Source: UBA4285 sp050944355
GTDB taxonomy: Bacteria; Bacillota; Clostridia; Lachnospirales; Lachnospiraceae
NCBI GenBank assembly: GCA_050944355.1
Contig: JBMNQX010000003.1
Span: forward strand, 1-64,000
Direction: 5' to 3'
DNA: 64,000 nucleotides
How positions within the stretch are numbered: the first letter of the stretch is position 1; every line of letters starts with the position of its first letter. The notes beneath the pieces are model-generated. The model saw only the letters and a program-made list of their open reading frames with translations, was not told where the DNA came from and made no database searches. The position numbers and the translations under genes were made by a program. Positions 32,401 to 40,702 of this stretch are shown here, in pieces.

Positions 32401-32991
32401 GACGTGCTGGGCACGATGCAGCACGGCATGACGGAGGCCATTGGGTACGATCTGTACTGCAAGATGCTGAACACGGCCGTTGCCCGCCTGAAGGGCGAGA
32501 AGATCCCGTACGAGTTCGAGACGCGTCTGGCGCTGCCGGTGGATGCGTACATGCCGGAAAATTATATCCGCACCGAGGCGGAGAAGCTGACGATGTACAA
32601 GCGGATAGCGCGGCTTTCGGATATGACGGAGCTCTCGAATCTGGAGGACGAGCTGACGGACCGCTACGGACCGGTGCCCTCTCCGGCCCATCAGCTGCTG
32701 CTGTCGGCTCTCGTCAAGGCGAAGGCACACGCCATCGGGGCCTGCGAGGTGAGAGGCAAGAGAGACGGACAGTTCTGGATCACACAGCTCACCTTTACGC
32801 CGCAGACGACGCCGGACACGGTGAAGGCGCAGAAAGCGGCCGGCGAGTTCGGGGGATCCCTTCTCTTCGCGCCGGGAAAAGACGGCGGCATTTTCGTGTG
32901 GAGAGTTTCGGAGAGTAAAGCGGCAAATGTGCAGGAATATCTCGAGAGCGTTATTGCGATGATCGAGCGCCTGAACCCGCTCCTGGCCTGA
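29425..32991 (+). CDS. mfd: Transcription-repair coupling factor Mfd
   Basis: An 1188-residue ATP-driven DNA translocase that removes stalled RNA polymerase and recruits UvrA. Domain order is complete: UvrB-like N-terminal region (about 25-350), RNA polymerase interaction domain (about 500-570, SVGDYVVHEDYGIGIYRG), RecG-like motor with Walker A CGDVGFGKTEIALRA near 662, DEEQRFG near 765, SATPIPRSLHMSLAG, and the GRVGRTSRTSYAF motif VI region, then the TRCF C-terminal domain. The start is a GTG at 29425 behind AGGAAAG; no in-frame ATG is near. Size is typical. Confidence 0.96.
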   Translation: MRNAFLKPVGEMTGLKDLREIYRKGPAAALASGCIDTQKCEFVHAAAEDFPVRLFVTSGEVKARRYAEECRVYGSEAIYYPARDILFYAADTHGKQTEGQRIACIAKIMDSFSGRRKDPRPLTVVTTIDALADMLPPPDKFEKASLTLKKGQIIEPSDLTDLLVTNGYERTAMVEAPGEMAVRGDILDVYPFTEETPVRIEFFDDEVESIRLFDVQSQRSIEMLEEIRIFPAKECLLDEDEIAAGTARVKKESEEIQKQIQDKGAGNLDDKDLERINHLRRLVDEMERTENYARFFPMFSDNPGSLLEFFDPAKTLVALDDAVRLKETMDGVYREFEESAKVRLISGTMLSGQMALLRTWGDIAKELAAYRCLILATFDSQPEGFRDLVYVRADARSVSNYGNSFEDLKRDLEGYIKRKYTCIVACASRSRAGRLADDLAEAGLPAVSGGAETDPMPGRILVTYGNISGGYEYPMLRFIVIAESDIFTRKKEHRRKAASTANGEALTSYQDLSVGDYVVHEDYGIGIYRGIVRISLGGTEKDYVKIEYARGAAVQVPATQLDRVQKYTAADSARKPKITDLGTSEWKRAKTRARMSAEAVADDLVKLYAERLTKKGFAFSPDTEWQREFEEMFPYEETGDQLRAIADVKADMESPRIMDRLICGDVGFGKTEIALRAAFKAVQDGKQVAMLAPTTILCDQHYNTFLQRMEHFPVKIAELSSFRTPAQNKETVRALKDGRVDIVIGTHRLLSKDVAFKDLGLLIIDEEQRFGVRQKEKIKNLRSNVDVISLSATPIPRSLHMSLAGIRDMSVLEEPPVDRLPIQTFVTALDPDMIRDAIRREIGRGGQVYFVHNRVNNIIDVTDQVRALVPEASVVYAHGQMDKRQLEKIMEDFVNGEIDVLVSTTIIESGVDIGNCNTIIIDDATKLGLSQLYQLRGRVGRTSRTSYAFLFYSRDKIVSDQAEKRLNAMREFSDLGSGYRLAMKDLEIRGAGDVLGTMQHGMTEAIGYDLYCKMLNTAVARLKGEKIPYEFETRLALPVDAYMPENYIRTEAEKLTMYKRIARLSDMTELSNLEDELTDRYGPVPSPAHQLLLSALVKAKAHAIGACEVRGKRDGQFWITQLTFTPQTTPDTVKAQKAAGEFGGSLLFAPGKDGGIFVWRVSESKAANVQEYLESVIAMIERLNPLLA

Positions 32992-32999
32992 TGCGGGCG

Positions 33000-33028
33000 T
33001 TGACTAATTCCGATGCGGATACTATAAT
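33000..33028 (+). promoter_or_regulatory. Promoter of ilvE
   Basis: TTGACT (33000-33005) and a perfect TATAAT (33023-33028) have a 17-base spacer, about 90 bases before ilvE. The leader contains a small hairpin CAGTGG/CCACTG (33042-33060) without a T-run. The words of a T-box leader were not recognised. Confidence 0.82.
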
Positions 33029-33116
33029 TTAGCCTAATCCGCAGTGGTTTTATTCCACTGGACAAAGGCCGGAAAGTTCCGCCACCGGATACTATTAGGA
33101 AAGGAAGAACGGCAGA

Positions 33117-34148
33117 ATGGAAAAAAAGAATCTGGACTGGGCGAATCTGGGCTTCGCTTATATGAAGACAGACAAGCGCTATGTCGCCAACTACAAGAAC
33201 GGCGCATGGGATGAGGGCGGTCTCACAGACGACGCGATGATCACGATGAGCGAGGACGCCGGCGTACTTCAGTATTCACAGTCTGTATTCGAAGGACTGA
33301 AGGCGTACACAACAAAGGACGGCCGTACTGTTACATTCAGACCGGACCTGAACGCAGAGAGAATGTACAACTCGGCACAGCGGCTTGAGATTCCGCCGTT
33401 CCCGAAGGACAGGTTTGTAAAAGCGGTGCTCGAGGTCGTAAAGGCCAATGAAGCATGGGTTCCGCCGTATGGTTCCGGCGCCACACTGTATCTCCGTCCT
33501 TACGTATTCGGCATCAGCCCTGTCATCGGCGTAAAGCCGGCTGACGAGTATCAGTTCCGCATTTTTGCGACTCCGGTAGGCCCGTATTTCAAGGGCGGCG
33601 CAAAGCCGATCCGCGTGAAGATTTCGGATTTCGACCGCGCGGCTCCGAGAGGCACCGGCAACATCAAGGCCGGACTGAACTATGCGATGAGCCTGCATGC
33701 CATCGTGCTTGCTCACAAGGAAGGCTTTGCGGAGAACATCTATCTGGATCCGGCAACGCGCACGTACATCGAAGAGACCGGCGGCGCCAACATCCTCTTT
33801 GCCGATCATGACGGCAATCTGGTTGTTCCGAAGTCCGACAGCATTCTGCCGTCTGTCACAAGAAGAAGCCTTGAGTATGTCGCAGAGCATTATCTGGGCA
33901 TGAAGGTCGACGAGAGAAAAGTAAAGCTTTCGGAAGTGTTCGACGGAGAGTTCACCGAGTGCGGACTCTGCGGAACCGCGGCGGTTATTTCCCCGATCGG
34001 TCAGATCAACGACCACGGCAGGGAGTACACGTTCGAGAGCGGCATGGAAGAGATGGGGCCTGTCATGGGCAAGCTCAGATCCACGCTCCTCGGCATCCAG
34101 GAAGGTGAAATTGAGGCACCGGAAGGCTGGATTTACGAAGTAAAATAA
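33117..34148 (+). CDS. ilvE: Branched-chain amino acid aminotransferase
   Basis: A 343-residue class IV PLP aminotransferase that makes or degrades Leu, Ile and Val with 2-oxoglutarate/glutamate. Motifs of the long IlvE type: SVFEGLKAYTTKDGR with RPDLNAERM, LYLRPYVFGI, the Lys near residue 184 in GTGNIKAGLNYAMS, ETGGANILF, and SEVFDGEFTECGLCGTAAVISPI. The ATG at 33117 follows AGGAAAGGAAG. Monocistronic, with its own promoter and terminator. It is the first gene of the accessory block between mfd and hup. Confidence 0.95.
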   Translation: MEKKNLDWANLGFAYMKTDKRYVANYKNGAWDEGGLTDDAMITMSEDAGVLQYSQSVFEGLKAYTTKDGRTVTFRPDLNAERMYNSAQRLEIPPFPKDRFVKAVLEVVKANEAWVPPYGSGATLYLRPYVFGISPVIGVKPADEYQFRIFATPVGPYFKGGAKPIRVKISDFDRAAPRGTGNIKAGLNYAMSLHAIVLAHKEGFAENIYLDPATRTYIEETGGANILFADHDGNLVVPKSDSILPSVTRRSLEYVAEHYLGMKVDERKVKLSEVFDGEFTECGLCGTAAVISPIGQINDHGREYTFESGMEEMGPVMGKLRSTLLGIQEGEIEAPEGWIYEVK

Positions 34149-34175
34149 TACACACGAAATAATGGCTTGTAAGCT

Positions 34176-34213
34176 GCCGCATCCGGGTGTGAAACACCGG
34201 ATGCGGCTTTTTT
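34176..34213 (+). terminator. Terminator of ilvE
   Basis: A stem of about 14 pairs (34176-34190 with 34194-34207) with a 3-base loop is followed by six T residues, 28 bases after ilvE. Confidence 0.9.
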
Positions 34214-34288
34214 GTGCGAAGACCCCGGAAGCGCCGCGCCTGCCGGCCGCAGACACGTTTCCCGCGCATGGAATTTATCACAGTGATA

Positions 34289-34297
34289 TGGTAGTAT
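34289..34297 (+). promoter_or_regulatory. Possible extended -10 promoter of the amino-acid ABC transporter
   Basis: TGG followed by TAGTAT, about 90 bases before the start codon. The hexamer 17 bases upstream, TGGAAT, is a poor -35 box. A TGACAAATG copy (minus strand, 34320-34328) lies in the leader. Confidence 0.4.
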
Positions 34298-34386
34298 GGT
34301 GAATAACGATCAGAGACATCATTTGTCATGGGGAAAACTGATCAATTTTACTGCTCTCTCATGTGCGGGGAGCTGAAAGAGGAAGT

Positions 34387-35919
34387 ATGAGACTGAAATA
34401 CAGAAAATGGACGGTTCCGCTGCTCCTGCTTTTTATGGCGGCGGCGCTGATCACGCCGGCACTCAGAACGCAGGCTGACAGCAGCACGGACAACGACGAC
34501 AACACGTTTATCGTCGGTTTCGACGCGGAATTCCCGCCGTACGGATATAAGGATGAAAACGGCGAATACGTGGGGTTTGATCTGTCGCTCGCACAGGAGG
34601 TGTGCGAGCGGAACGGTTGGACACTGATCAAGCAGCCAATTGACTGGAACTCGAAGGACATGGAGCTGAATTCCGGTTCGATTGACTGTATCTGGAACGG
34701 TTTCACCATGGACGGACGGGAAGACGAGTACACATGGTCGAGCGCGTACATCGACAATTCCCAGGTCGTGGCGGTCAGAAGCGACTCTTCGATCAATTCG
34801 CTCGATGATCTCGCCGGCAAGACCGTCATCGTTCAGCAGGATTCTTCCGCCCTGGCCGCGTTCACCGGGGATGACGCGACGGAGGAGAACAAGGCTCTGG
34901 CCGCGTCGTTTGCGGAGCTGCAGCAGGTCAGCGACTACAACAGCGCGTTCATGAACCTGGAATCCGGCGTCGCGGACGCGGTGTGCCTGGACATCGGCGT
35001 GGCCAACTATCAGCTCGCCAACAGCGGCGGCAAGTTCCGCCTGCTCTCGGAACAGGTTTCAAGTGAACACTACGGCATCGGCTTCAAAAAGGGCAACACG
35101 GAGCTGCGCGACAAAGTCCAGGCGACGCTCAACGAGATGCTCTCGGACGGAACCTTTGCGGAAATTGCGGAAGAATGGGGACTGTCGGATGCCGTGTGCC
35201 TCGGCGAGGAGGGCGCTGACGCCGTGATGCGCTCAGAGACGTCGGGCAGCAGCAGCGGTTTCACATTCGCGGATTTCCTTGACATCATGGGGCAGCTCCT
35301 GCAGGGCTTCGGGGCGACGCTGACGATTTTCTTCCTCACACTGATTTTTTCCCTGCCTCTCGGTCTGCTCGTTACATTCATGCGCATGTCGCGCCATGCG
35401 GTACCGCACTGGATCGCGCGCGTGTTCATCTCGATTCTGCGGGGCACGCCGCTGATGCTCCAGCTGCTCGTCGTGTTCTTCGGACCGTACTATGTGTTTC
35501 GGATCAGCCTGTCAAATGCCTGGCGGTTCTGGGCCGTGATCATCGGTTTCTCGATCAACTACGCGGCGTATTTCGCCGAAATTTTCCGCGCCGGCATCGA
35601 AGGCGTCCCGAGAGGGCAGCGGGAAGCGGCTCAGGTTCTGGGCTACACGAAGCGCCAGACGTTCACCCGCATCATATTCCCGCAGATGGTCAGACGGGTT
35701 ATGCCGCCGGTGACGAACGAAGTCATCACGCTGGTCAAGGATACTTCCCTTGCTTTTGCCCTGGCCTATACCGAGATGTTCACGCTCGCCAAGCAGATCG
35801 CGGCGACGCGCTCGAACATCCTGCCTCTGTTTGCGGCCGGCCTGTTCTACTACATATTCAACTTCCTCGTTGAATTTGTGATGGGACGCATCGAAAAGAA
35901 ACTCAATTACTTCGAGTGA
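34387..35919 (+). CDS. Amino-acid ABC transporter, fused substrate-binding protein and permease
   Basis: A 510-residue fusion. A signal anchor (about 8-28) leads to a family 3 solute-binding domain (about 40-280: FIVGFDAEFPPYGYKDENGEYVG is split here, but FDAEFPPYGYKDENG and GFDLSLAQEV are the family marks). A permease domain of the His/Glu/Gln type follows (about 300-505), with several membrane helices and the ATPase-contact loop region EGVPRGQREAAQVLGYT. Polar amino acids are the usual substrates; the exact one is unknown. I chose the ATG at 34387, which has AGAGGAAGT and gives a signal peptide. The ATPase gene follows after 15 bases. Confidence 0.93.
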   Translation: MRLKYRKWTVPLLLLFMAAALITPALRTQADSSTDNDDNTFIVGFDAEFPPYGYKDENGEYVGFDLSLAQEVCERNGWTLIKQPIDWNSKDMELNSGSIDCIWNGFTMDGREDEYTWSSAYIDNSQVVAVRSDSSINSLDDLAGKTVIVQQDSSALAAFTGDDATEENKALAASFAELQQVSDYNSAFMNLESGVADAVCLDIGVANYQLANSGGKFRLLSEQVSSEHYGIGFKKGNTELRDKVQATLNEMLSDGTFAEIAEEWGLSDAVCLGEEGADAVMRSETSGSSSGFTFADFLDIMGQLLQGFGATLTIFFLTLIFSLPLGLLVTFMRMSRHAVPHWIARVFISILRGTPLMLQLLVVFFGPYYVFRISLSNAWRFWAVIIGFSINYAAYFAEIFRAGIEGVPRGQREAAQVLGYTKRQTFTRIIFPQMVRRVMPPVTNEVITLVKDTSLAFALAYTEMFTLAKQIAATRSNILPLFAAGLFYYIFNFLVEFVMGRIEKKLNYFE

Positions 35920-35934
35920 TAAGGAGAGCAGAAA

Positions 35935-36693
35935 ATGTCAGTATTATCGATCAGTCATCTGAAAAAACAGTTCGACGGAAAAGTCGTGCTCTCCGATATT
36001 TCCCTTGACGTAGAGCAGGGCGAAGTCGTGGTCATCATCGGCCCTTCAGGGTCCGGAAAATCGACCCTGCTGCGCTGCGCCACGTTCCTGGAGACCATGG
36101 ACTACGGCAGCCTTTCCTACAACGGAGTCAGCGCCATGACAAATGCGCCCGGCGAGCCCTGTGTCTATAAATCGGAGGATGAGCTGCGAAAACTCAAGAG
36201 CAATTTCGGACTTGTGTTCCAGGATTTCAATCTGTTTCCTCACTTTACGGTCATGCAGAATATCTGCGACGCGCCGATTCACGTGCAGAAGCGCGACCCG
36301 GAAGAAGTAAAGAAGCAGGCCCAGTCGCTGCTGGAAAAGGTGGGACTTGCCGATCGCGGCGGCGCATATCCGGGGCAGCTCTCCGGAGGGCAGAAACAGC
36401 GCGTCGCCATCGCGAGGGCGTTGTGCATGAACCCGAAGATGCTGTTTTTTGACGAGCCGACTTCGGCGCTCGACCCGGAGATCACGGCCGGAATTCTGCG
36501 CGTCATGAGACAGCTCGCCGCCGAACACATGACCATGGTTGTCGTCACCCATGAAATCGACTTTGCCCGCCGGGTGGCGGACCGCGTGATTTTCATGGAC
36601 GGCGGCGTGATCGTGGAAGAGGGCAGGCCGGAGGATGTCATCGACAACCCGAAGAACGCCCGCACCCAGGCATTCCTTCGAAAGCTGTCGTGA
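35935..36693 (+). CDS. Polar amino-acid ABC transporter ATP-binding protein (GlnQ type)
   Basis: A 252-residue ABC ATPase that powers the fused transporter upstream. Walker A GPSGSGKST (about 41-49), the Q loop in LVFQDFNLFPHF, the signature LSGGQKQRVAIARAL, Walker B MLFFDEPTSALDPE and the switch His in VVVTHEIDF are all present. The match is closest to GlnQ/HisP-type subunits. An insertion of about 20 residues around 65-85 (SAMTNAPGEPCVYKSEDEL) precedes the Q loop. Ribosome binding site AAGGAG. Probably the last gene of its operon, with the dehydrogenase gene 28 bases downstream. Confidence 0.95.
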   Translation: MSVLSISHLKKQFDGKVVLSDISLDVEQGEVVVIIGPSGSGKSTLLRCATFLETMDYGSLSYNGVSAMTNAPGEPCVYKSEDELRKLKSNFGLVFQDFNLFPHFTVMQNICDAPIHVQKRDPEEVKKQAQSLLEKVGLADRGGAYPGQLSGGQKQRVAIARALCMNPKMLFFDEPTSALDPEITAGILRVMRQLAAEHMTMVVVTHEIDFARRVADRVIFMDGGVIVEEGRPEDVIDNPKNARTQAFLRKLS

Positions 36694-36721
36694 CTTAAGA
36701 AGAATTTTGGGAGGCATAGAC

Positions 36722-37699
36722 ATGAAGCTTTTTGTTTACAGCATGCGGCCATATGATGAGGCGGCCATTTTCAAAAGACTCAGCGGAAAATACAATCTGG
36801 AAATTTCGTCAACAGAGCAGACACCGTGCCTGGAAAATGTTAAAATGGCAACAGGATATGATGTTGTGGACATTATCACGACACCGATGACGGAAGAGAT
36901 CCTGAGTGCTTTCAAGGCTGTCGGCGTGAAGTGTATCGCGACCCGCACAATCGGGTTTGACCACATCGATCTTGATGCCGCGAGAAAGCTGGGTCTCGGC
37001 GTGGTTCATGTGACATATTCTCCTTCTACCGTCGCGGATTACGCGATTATGATGATGCTGATCGGCCTGCGCAAAATACCATTTATCATGCAGAAAGCGC
37101 AGGCACAGGATTTTACGCTCAACGGGAGCATCGGCCGTGAAATCGAGGACTGCACGGTAGGCGTGATCGGAACCGGCCGGATCGGAAAGACGGTCATCCG
37201 GCATCTGTCGGGCTTTGGCTGCCGGATTCTGGCTTACGACGTATACCCGGACGAGAAGCTGGGTGTGAAGTACGTGAGCCTCGATGAGCTGCTGCGGGAA
37301 AGCGACGTGATCACCCTGCACGCGCCCGGCATGGACGAGACATTTCACATGATCGGCGAAAAACAGTTTGCCGAGATGAAAGACGGTGTTGTTCTGATCA
37401 ACTGCGCGAGGGGGTCGCTTGTGGATTCTGACGCCCTGCTTGGTGCGCTCGACTCGGGAAAAGTCGGGTTTGCCGGTCTTGATGTCGTGGAAAATGAGGC
37501 GGGACTCTATTATTTCAACCGCATGGGCGAGCCGCTGAAGAACCCTGAGCTGGCTCTGCTGAAATCGTATCCGAATGTTCTGGTGACTCCGCATACGGCT
37601 TTCTACACGGAGAGGGCCGTGTCAGATATGGCGGAAAATTCCATCGTGGCTGCGCTCGATTACATACAGGGAAAGGAGAATCCTTTTATTGTGAGCTGA
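36722..37699 (+). CDS. D-2-hydroxyacid dehydrogenase (D-lactate dehydrogenase type)
   Basis: A 325-residue NAD-dependent D-isomer-specific dehydrogenase, most like the D-lactate dehydrogenase/VanH branch. Motifs: TRTIGFDHIDLDAARKLGL, the Rossmann motif VGVIGTGRIGKTVI (about 146-159), catalytic Arg in INCARGSLVDSDAL, a Glu in VVENEAGLYY, and catalytic His in VTPHTAFYTE. Substrate may be pyruvate/D-lactate or another 2-keto acid. The ATG at 36722 behind GGGAGG gives the family start. It may be read from the ABC operon, since no terminator separates them. Confidence 0.9.
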   Translation: MKLFVYSMRPYDEAAIFKRLSGKYNLEISSTEQTPCLENVKMATGYDVVDIITTPMTEEILSAFKAVGVKCIATRTIGFDHIDLDAARKLGLGVVHVTYSPSTVADYAIMMMLIGLRKIPFIMQKAQAQDFTLNGSIGREIEDCTVGVIGTGRIGKTVIRHLSGFGCRILAYDVYPDEKLGVKYVSLDELLRESDVITLHAPGMDETFHMIGEKQFAEMKDGVVLINCARGSLVDSDALLGALDSGKVGFAGLDVVENEAGLYYFNRMGEPLKNPELALLKSYPNVLVTPHTAFYTERAVSDMAENSIVAALDYIQGKENPFIVS

Positions 37700-37736
37700 G
37701 AGCGCCGGGCGGAGAAAACCGGACGAATACTTTACG

Positions 37737-37751
37737 GGCACAGAGCGTGCC
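37737..37751. promoter_or_regulatory. Inverted repeat upstream of scrR, possible operator
   Basis: GGCAC-AGAGC-GTGCC is a 5+5 inverted repeat 32 bases before the regulator gene. LacI-family proteins often bind such palindromes near their own genes. No clear -35/-10 pair was found with it. Confidence 0.3.
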
Positions 37752-37783
37752 GGACAAATAAAAAGAAAGGAGAGCTTTTAGAG

Positions 37784-38803
37784 TTGACGGACAAGGGCAG
37801 AACAGGAATCCGGGATGTTGCCGAAGCAGCCGGTGTGTCGCTTTCGTCGGTCTCCCGGTATCTCAACAACGGGTATGTGAGTGAGGAAAAACGGGAAAAG
37901 ATCCGCAAAGCGATTGAAGAGACCGGGTACGCCGCACAGAAGCCGGAACCTGTCAGCCACGGAAGAAAGACCGGGCTGATCGGAGTGATTATTCCGAGAC
38001 TTCGCTCGGAGACGATTGCGAGCGTCGTGGATGGCATTCAGTCGGTTCTCGGAGACAACGGCTACCAGATGCTTCTGACGTGCACCGAGGGCGATGAGGC
38101 GCGCGAGGTGAGCTATATCGGTCTTTTCGGGTCCTATCCGGTCGACGGAATCATACTGTCCGGAACGGTTCTGACAAAAATGCATCGTATTGCGATGAAA
38201 AAGACAAAAATTCCCATCGTCACGGTGGGACAGCATTTTGACAACATGTGGTGCGTGTATCACGATGACGTGGAGGCCGGAAGACTTCTGACGGACGATC
38301 TGATTCAGGCGGGATGCAGGAAGCCTGCCATGCTGGCGGTCCGTCAGGATGATATCTCGGCCGGCGCCGACAGACTGAAGGGATACAAAGAGGCGCTTTC
38401 TGCCTCCGGTATGAAGTTCAATTCCTCCTATGTGCGCGAGGTGCCATTTACCACGGAGGGCGGATACATAGCCACGGGCGAACTGATGGTGGAGCATCCG
38501 GACATCGACGGATTTTTCTGTGCGACGGATTCGATTGCCATCGGCGCCATGCAGAAGCTTGAGGAGATGGGATTCAATATACCGCGCGACGTGAAGGTCT
38601 GCGGCGTGGGGCACAGCCGCCTGAGCCGCGTGGTAAAGCCAAAACTCACGACCGCTCATCTGTTTTACGGGAGGAGCGGTTCCGAGGCTGCCAGAATGCT
38701 GCTTTCGCTTATTGACGGGAAAATACCCGAAGAAAAACAGATCCGGCTGCCGGTAGAACTGGTGAAAGGACAGACAACGGCCGCTGGTCAGGAGGACAGG
38801 TAA
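37784..38803 (+). CDS. scrR: LacI-family transcriptional regulator, probable sucrose regulator
   Basis: A 339-residue LacI-type repressor. The helix-turn-helix and hinge are at the start (GIRDVAEAAGVSLSSVSRYL, then YVSEEKREKIRKAIEETGY), followed by a periplasmic-binding-protein-like effector domain (LIGVIIPRLRSETIASVVDG, DGFFCATDSIAIGAMQKL). The start is a TTG at 37784, since no in-frame ATG precedes the HTH; AAAGGAG lies somewhat far upstream. It is immediately followed by scrA (4 bases) and scrB, so control of sucrose uptake and hydrolysis is inferred from position. Confidence 0.9.
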   Translation: MTDKGRTGIRDVAEAAGVSLSSVSRYLNNGYVSEEKREKIRKAIEETGYAAQKPEPVSHGRKTGLIGVIIPRLRSETIASVVDGIQSVLGDNGYQMLLTCTEGDEAREVSYIGLFGSYPVDGIILSGTVLTKMHRIAMKKTKIPIVTVGQHFDNMWCVYHDDVEAGRLLTDDLIQAGCRKPAMLAVRQDDISAGADRLKGYKEALSASGMKFNSSYVREVPFTTEGGYIATGELMVEHPDIDGFFCATDSIAIGAMQKLEEMGFNIPRDVKVCGVGHSRLSRVVKPKLTTAHLFYGRSGSEAARMLLSLIDGKIPEEKQIRLPVELVKGQTTAAGQEDR

Positions 38804-38807
38804 CAGT

Positions 38808-40702
38808 ATGGATTACGCAAAATCTGCACATGAAGTCCTTGTCAACATAGGCGGCAGGGACAATCTGGTGTCCGCCGCGCACTGCGCCACGAGACTTCGT
38901 CTTGTGGTGGCGGACAACAACAAGGTAGACAGAAAAAAGTGGAAGCGGTCGACGGCGTAAAGGGCGTGTTTGAGGCTTCCGGACAGCTGCAGGTCATTTT
39001 CGGAACCGGCACGGTCAACAAGGTCTTCGATGAGTTCATCAAAGAAGCCGGAATTGAGGCTGGAACGAAGGACGACGTGAAAGCGGCGGCGGCGCAGAAG
39101 CAGAACTTCTTCCTGCGCCTTGTCAAGACACTGGGCGATGTATTCGTTCCGATCATTCCGGCCATCGTGGCGTCCGGCCTGATGATGGGACTCGTGGAAG
39201 GCATCGGCAGTGCCATTCCGGCTTTCGCGGAATCCGACATCTATTCAATGCTCGATCTCTTTGCCAATGCGGCCTTCACGTTTCTCCCGATTCTGATTGC
39301 CATTTCGGCGGCCAAGGTGTTCGGCGCCAATATTTATCTGGGTGCTGTCATCGGCATGATCATGGTTCACCCGAACCTGACCAACGCCTGGTCGGCGGCG
39401 GAAGCGATCGCCGACGGAACGATGAAAACCTGGAGCATTTTCGGACTCTACACCGTAAACCAGGTCGGATATCAGGGACACGTCATACCGGTCGTCATAG
39501 CCATCTTTGTGCTGTCGCGCATTGAAAAGAAACTGCACAAAGTTGTGCCGGAGATGATCGATCTGTTTGTGACGCCGCTCGTCTCCGTCATGGTTACCGC
39601 TTTCCTGACAATGGCCGTTATCGGACCGATCTTCGGCCAGCTTGAGACATGGGTTCTCTCAGGAGTACAGTGGCTGATCACGATTCCATACGGACTTGGC
39701 GCCATGATCGTCGGCGGTGTATATGCCATCACCGTTGTCGCCGGTCTGCACCATATGTACAACGCAATTGAGGCCGAGATGATCGCCGCTAACGGCAAGA
39801 ACATCTGGATGCCGATCGCCACGGCGGCCAACGTCGCACAGGGCGGTGCGGCACTTGCCATCGCGCTGAAGACAAAGAACAAGAAGATCAAGGAGATGGC
39901 TCTCCCGGCTTCTCTTTCTGCGTTCCTCGGAATCACCGAGCCGGCCATCTTCGGTGTCAACGTGCGCTATCAGAGACCGTTTATCGCCGGCCTGATCGGC
40001 GGTGCAGCAGGCGCCATGGTGGGCTCTATCACCGGAGTCTATGCGACAGCGTACGGCATCACCGGCCTGTTCGGTTTCCTGATCACGACGGACTCACTTG
40101 TAGGCTACGCGCTGGATATGGCGGTTGCCTTTGTCGTGTCCTTTGGAATTTCCTGGATTCTCGGGCTGAAACCGGAGGATGAAAATCCGGACAGCGCGGC
40201 ACTCGAGGCTGAAAAGGCTGCTGAGGCCATTGAGGAGAATCCGACGCCGGCCGTTGAGAAGGATGAACATTTCAAAGAAGTCATTCCGGCCCCGATGGAC
40301 GGAATTGTAATGCCGGTCACAGAGGCGCCGGATGAGACATTTGCCTCGGAAGCACTCGGAAAAGGAATTGCTGTGGATCCGGACGACGGCACGGTAAGAG
40401 CTCCGTTTGACGGTTCCGTGCTCATGCTGTTTGACACCGGACACGCCATCGCAATCCGCTCGGATATGGGCGTGGAAGTTCTGATTCACGTCGGGCTCGA
40501 CACGGTAGGTCTCGGTGGCAAACCGTTCAGCTACAAAGTAGAAGATCAGGCACATTTCCACAAGGGCGACGTGCTGATGACGGCTGATCTGAACATGATC
40601 CGTGAAGCCGGCCTCAAGACCGTCACGCCGATGGTCGTGACAAATGTCGATGACTTTGCGAGCGTCACGGTGGAAAATAACTGCATTGTGGTGGAGAAAT
40701 AA
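38808..40702 (+). CDS. scrA: Sucrose-type PTS transporter EIIBCA, interrupted by a -1 frameshift
   Basis: This is a membrane permease that imports and phosphorylates a sugar, probably sucrose. The reading frame from the ATG at 38808 (behind CAGGAGG) encodes the start of EIIB, with the active Cys26 in AAHCATRLRL, but stops at 38958 after 50 codons. The rest continues in the -1 frame from about 38939: the end of EIIB, an EIIC domain with many membrane helices, and EIIA with its His in VLIHVGLDTV. The shift occurs at A AAA AAG (38933-38939). It may be programmed frameshifting, transcript slippage, a recent mutation or a sequencing error. Flanking genes are intact and the downstream part has no other damage. 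scrB overlaps the stop by one base. Confidence 0.85.
38933..38939 (+). other. Slippery heptamer A AAA AAG at the scrA frameshift
   Basis: In the zero frame the codons are AGA AAA AAG TGG, so the sequence has the X XXY YYZ form of the well-known -1 site. A -1 slip here gives VDRKKVEAVDGVKG, the expected EIIB continuation. AAGGT (38922-38926) stands 6 bases upstream like a Shine-Dalgarno stimulator, and GGAAGC (38941-38946) can pair with GCTTCC (38975-38980) downstream. Confidence 0.6.

Noticed and set aside
30946..32730. 594-codon open frame on the minus strand
   Set aside because: It lies entirely opposite mfd, has the Arg/His/Leu-rich composition of an antisense shadow of a GC-rich gene and no ribosome binding site.
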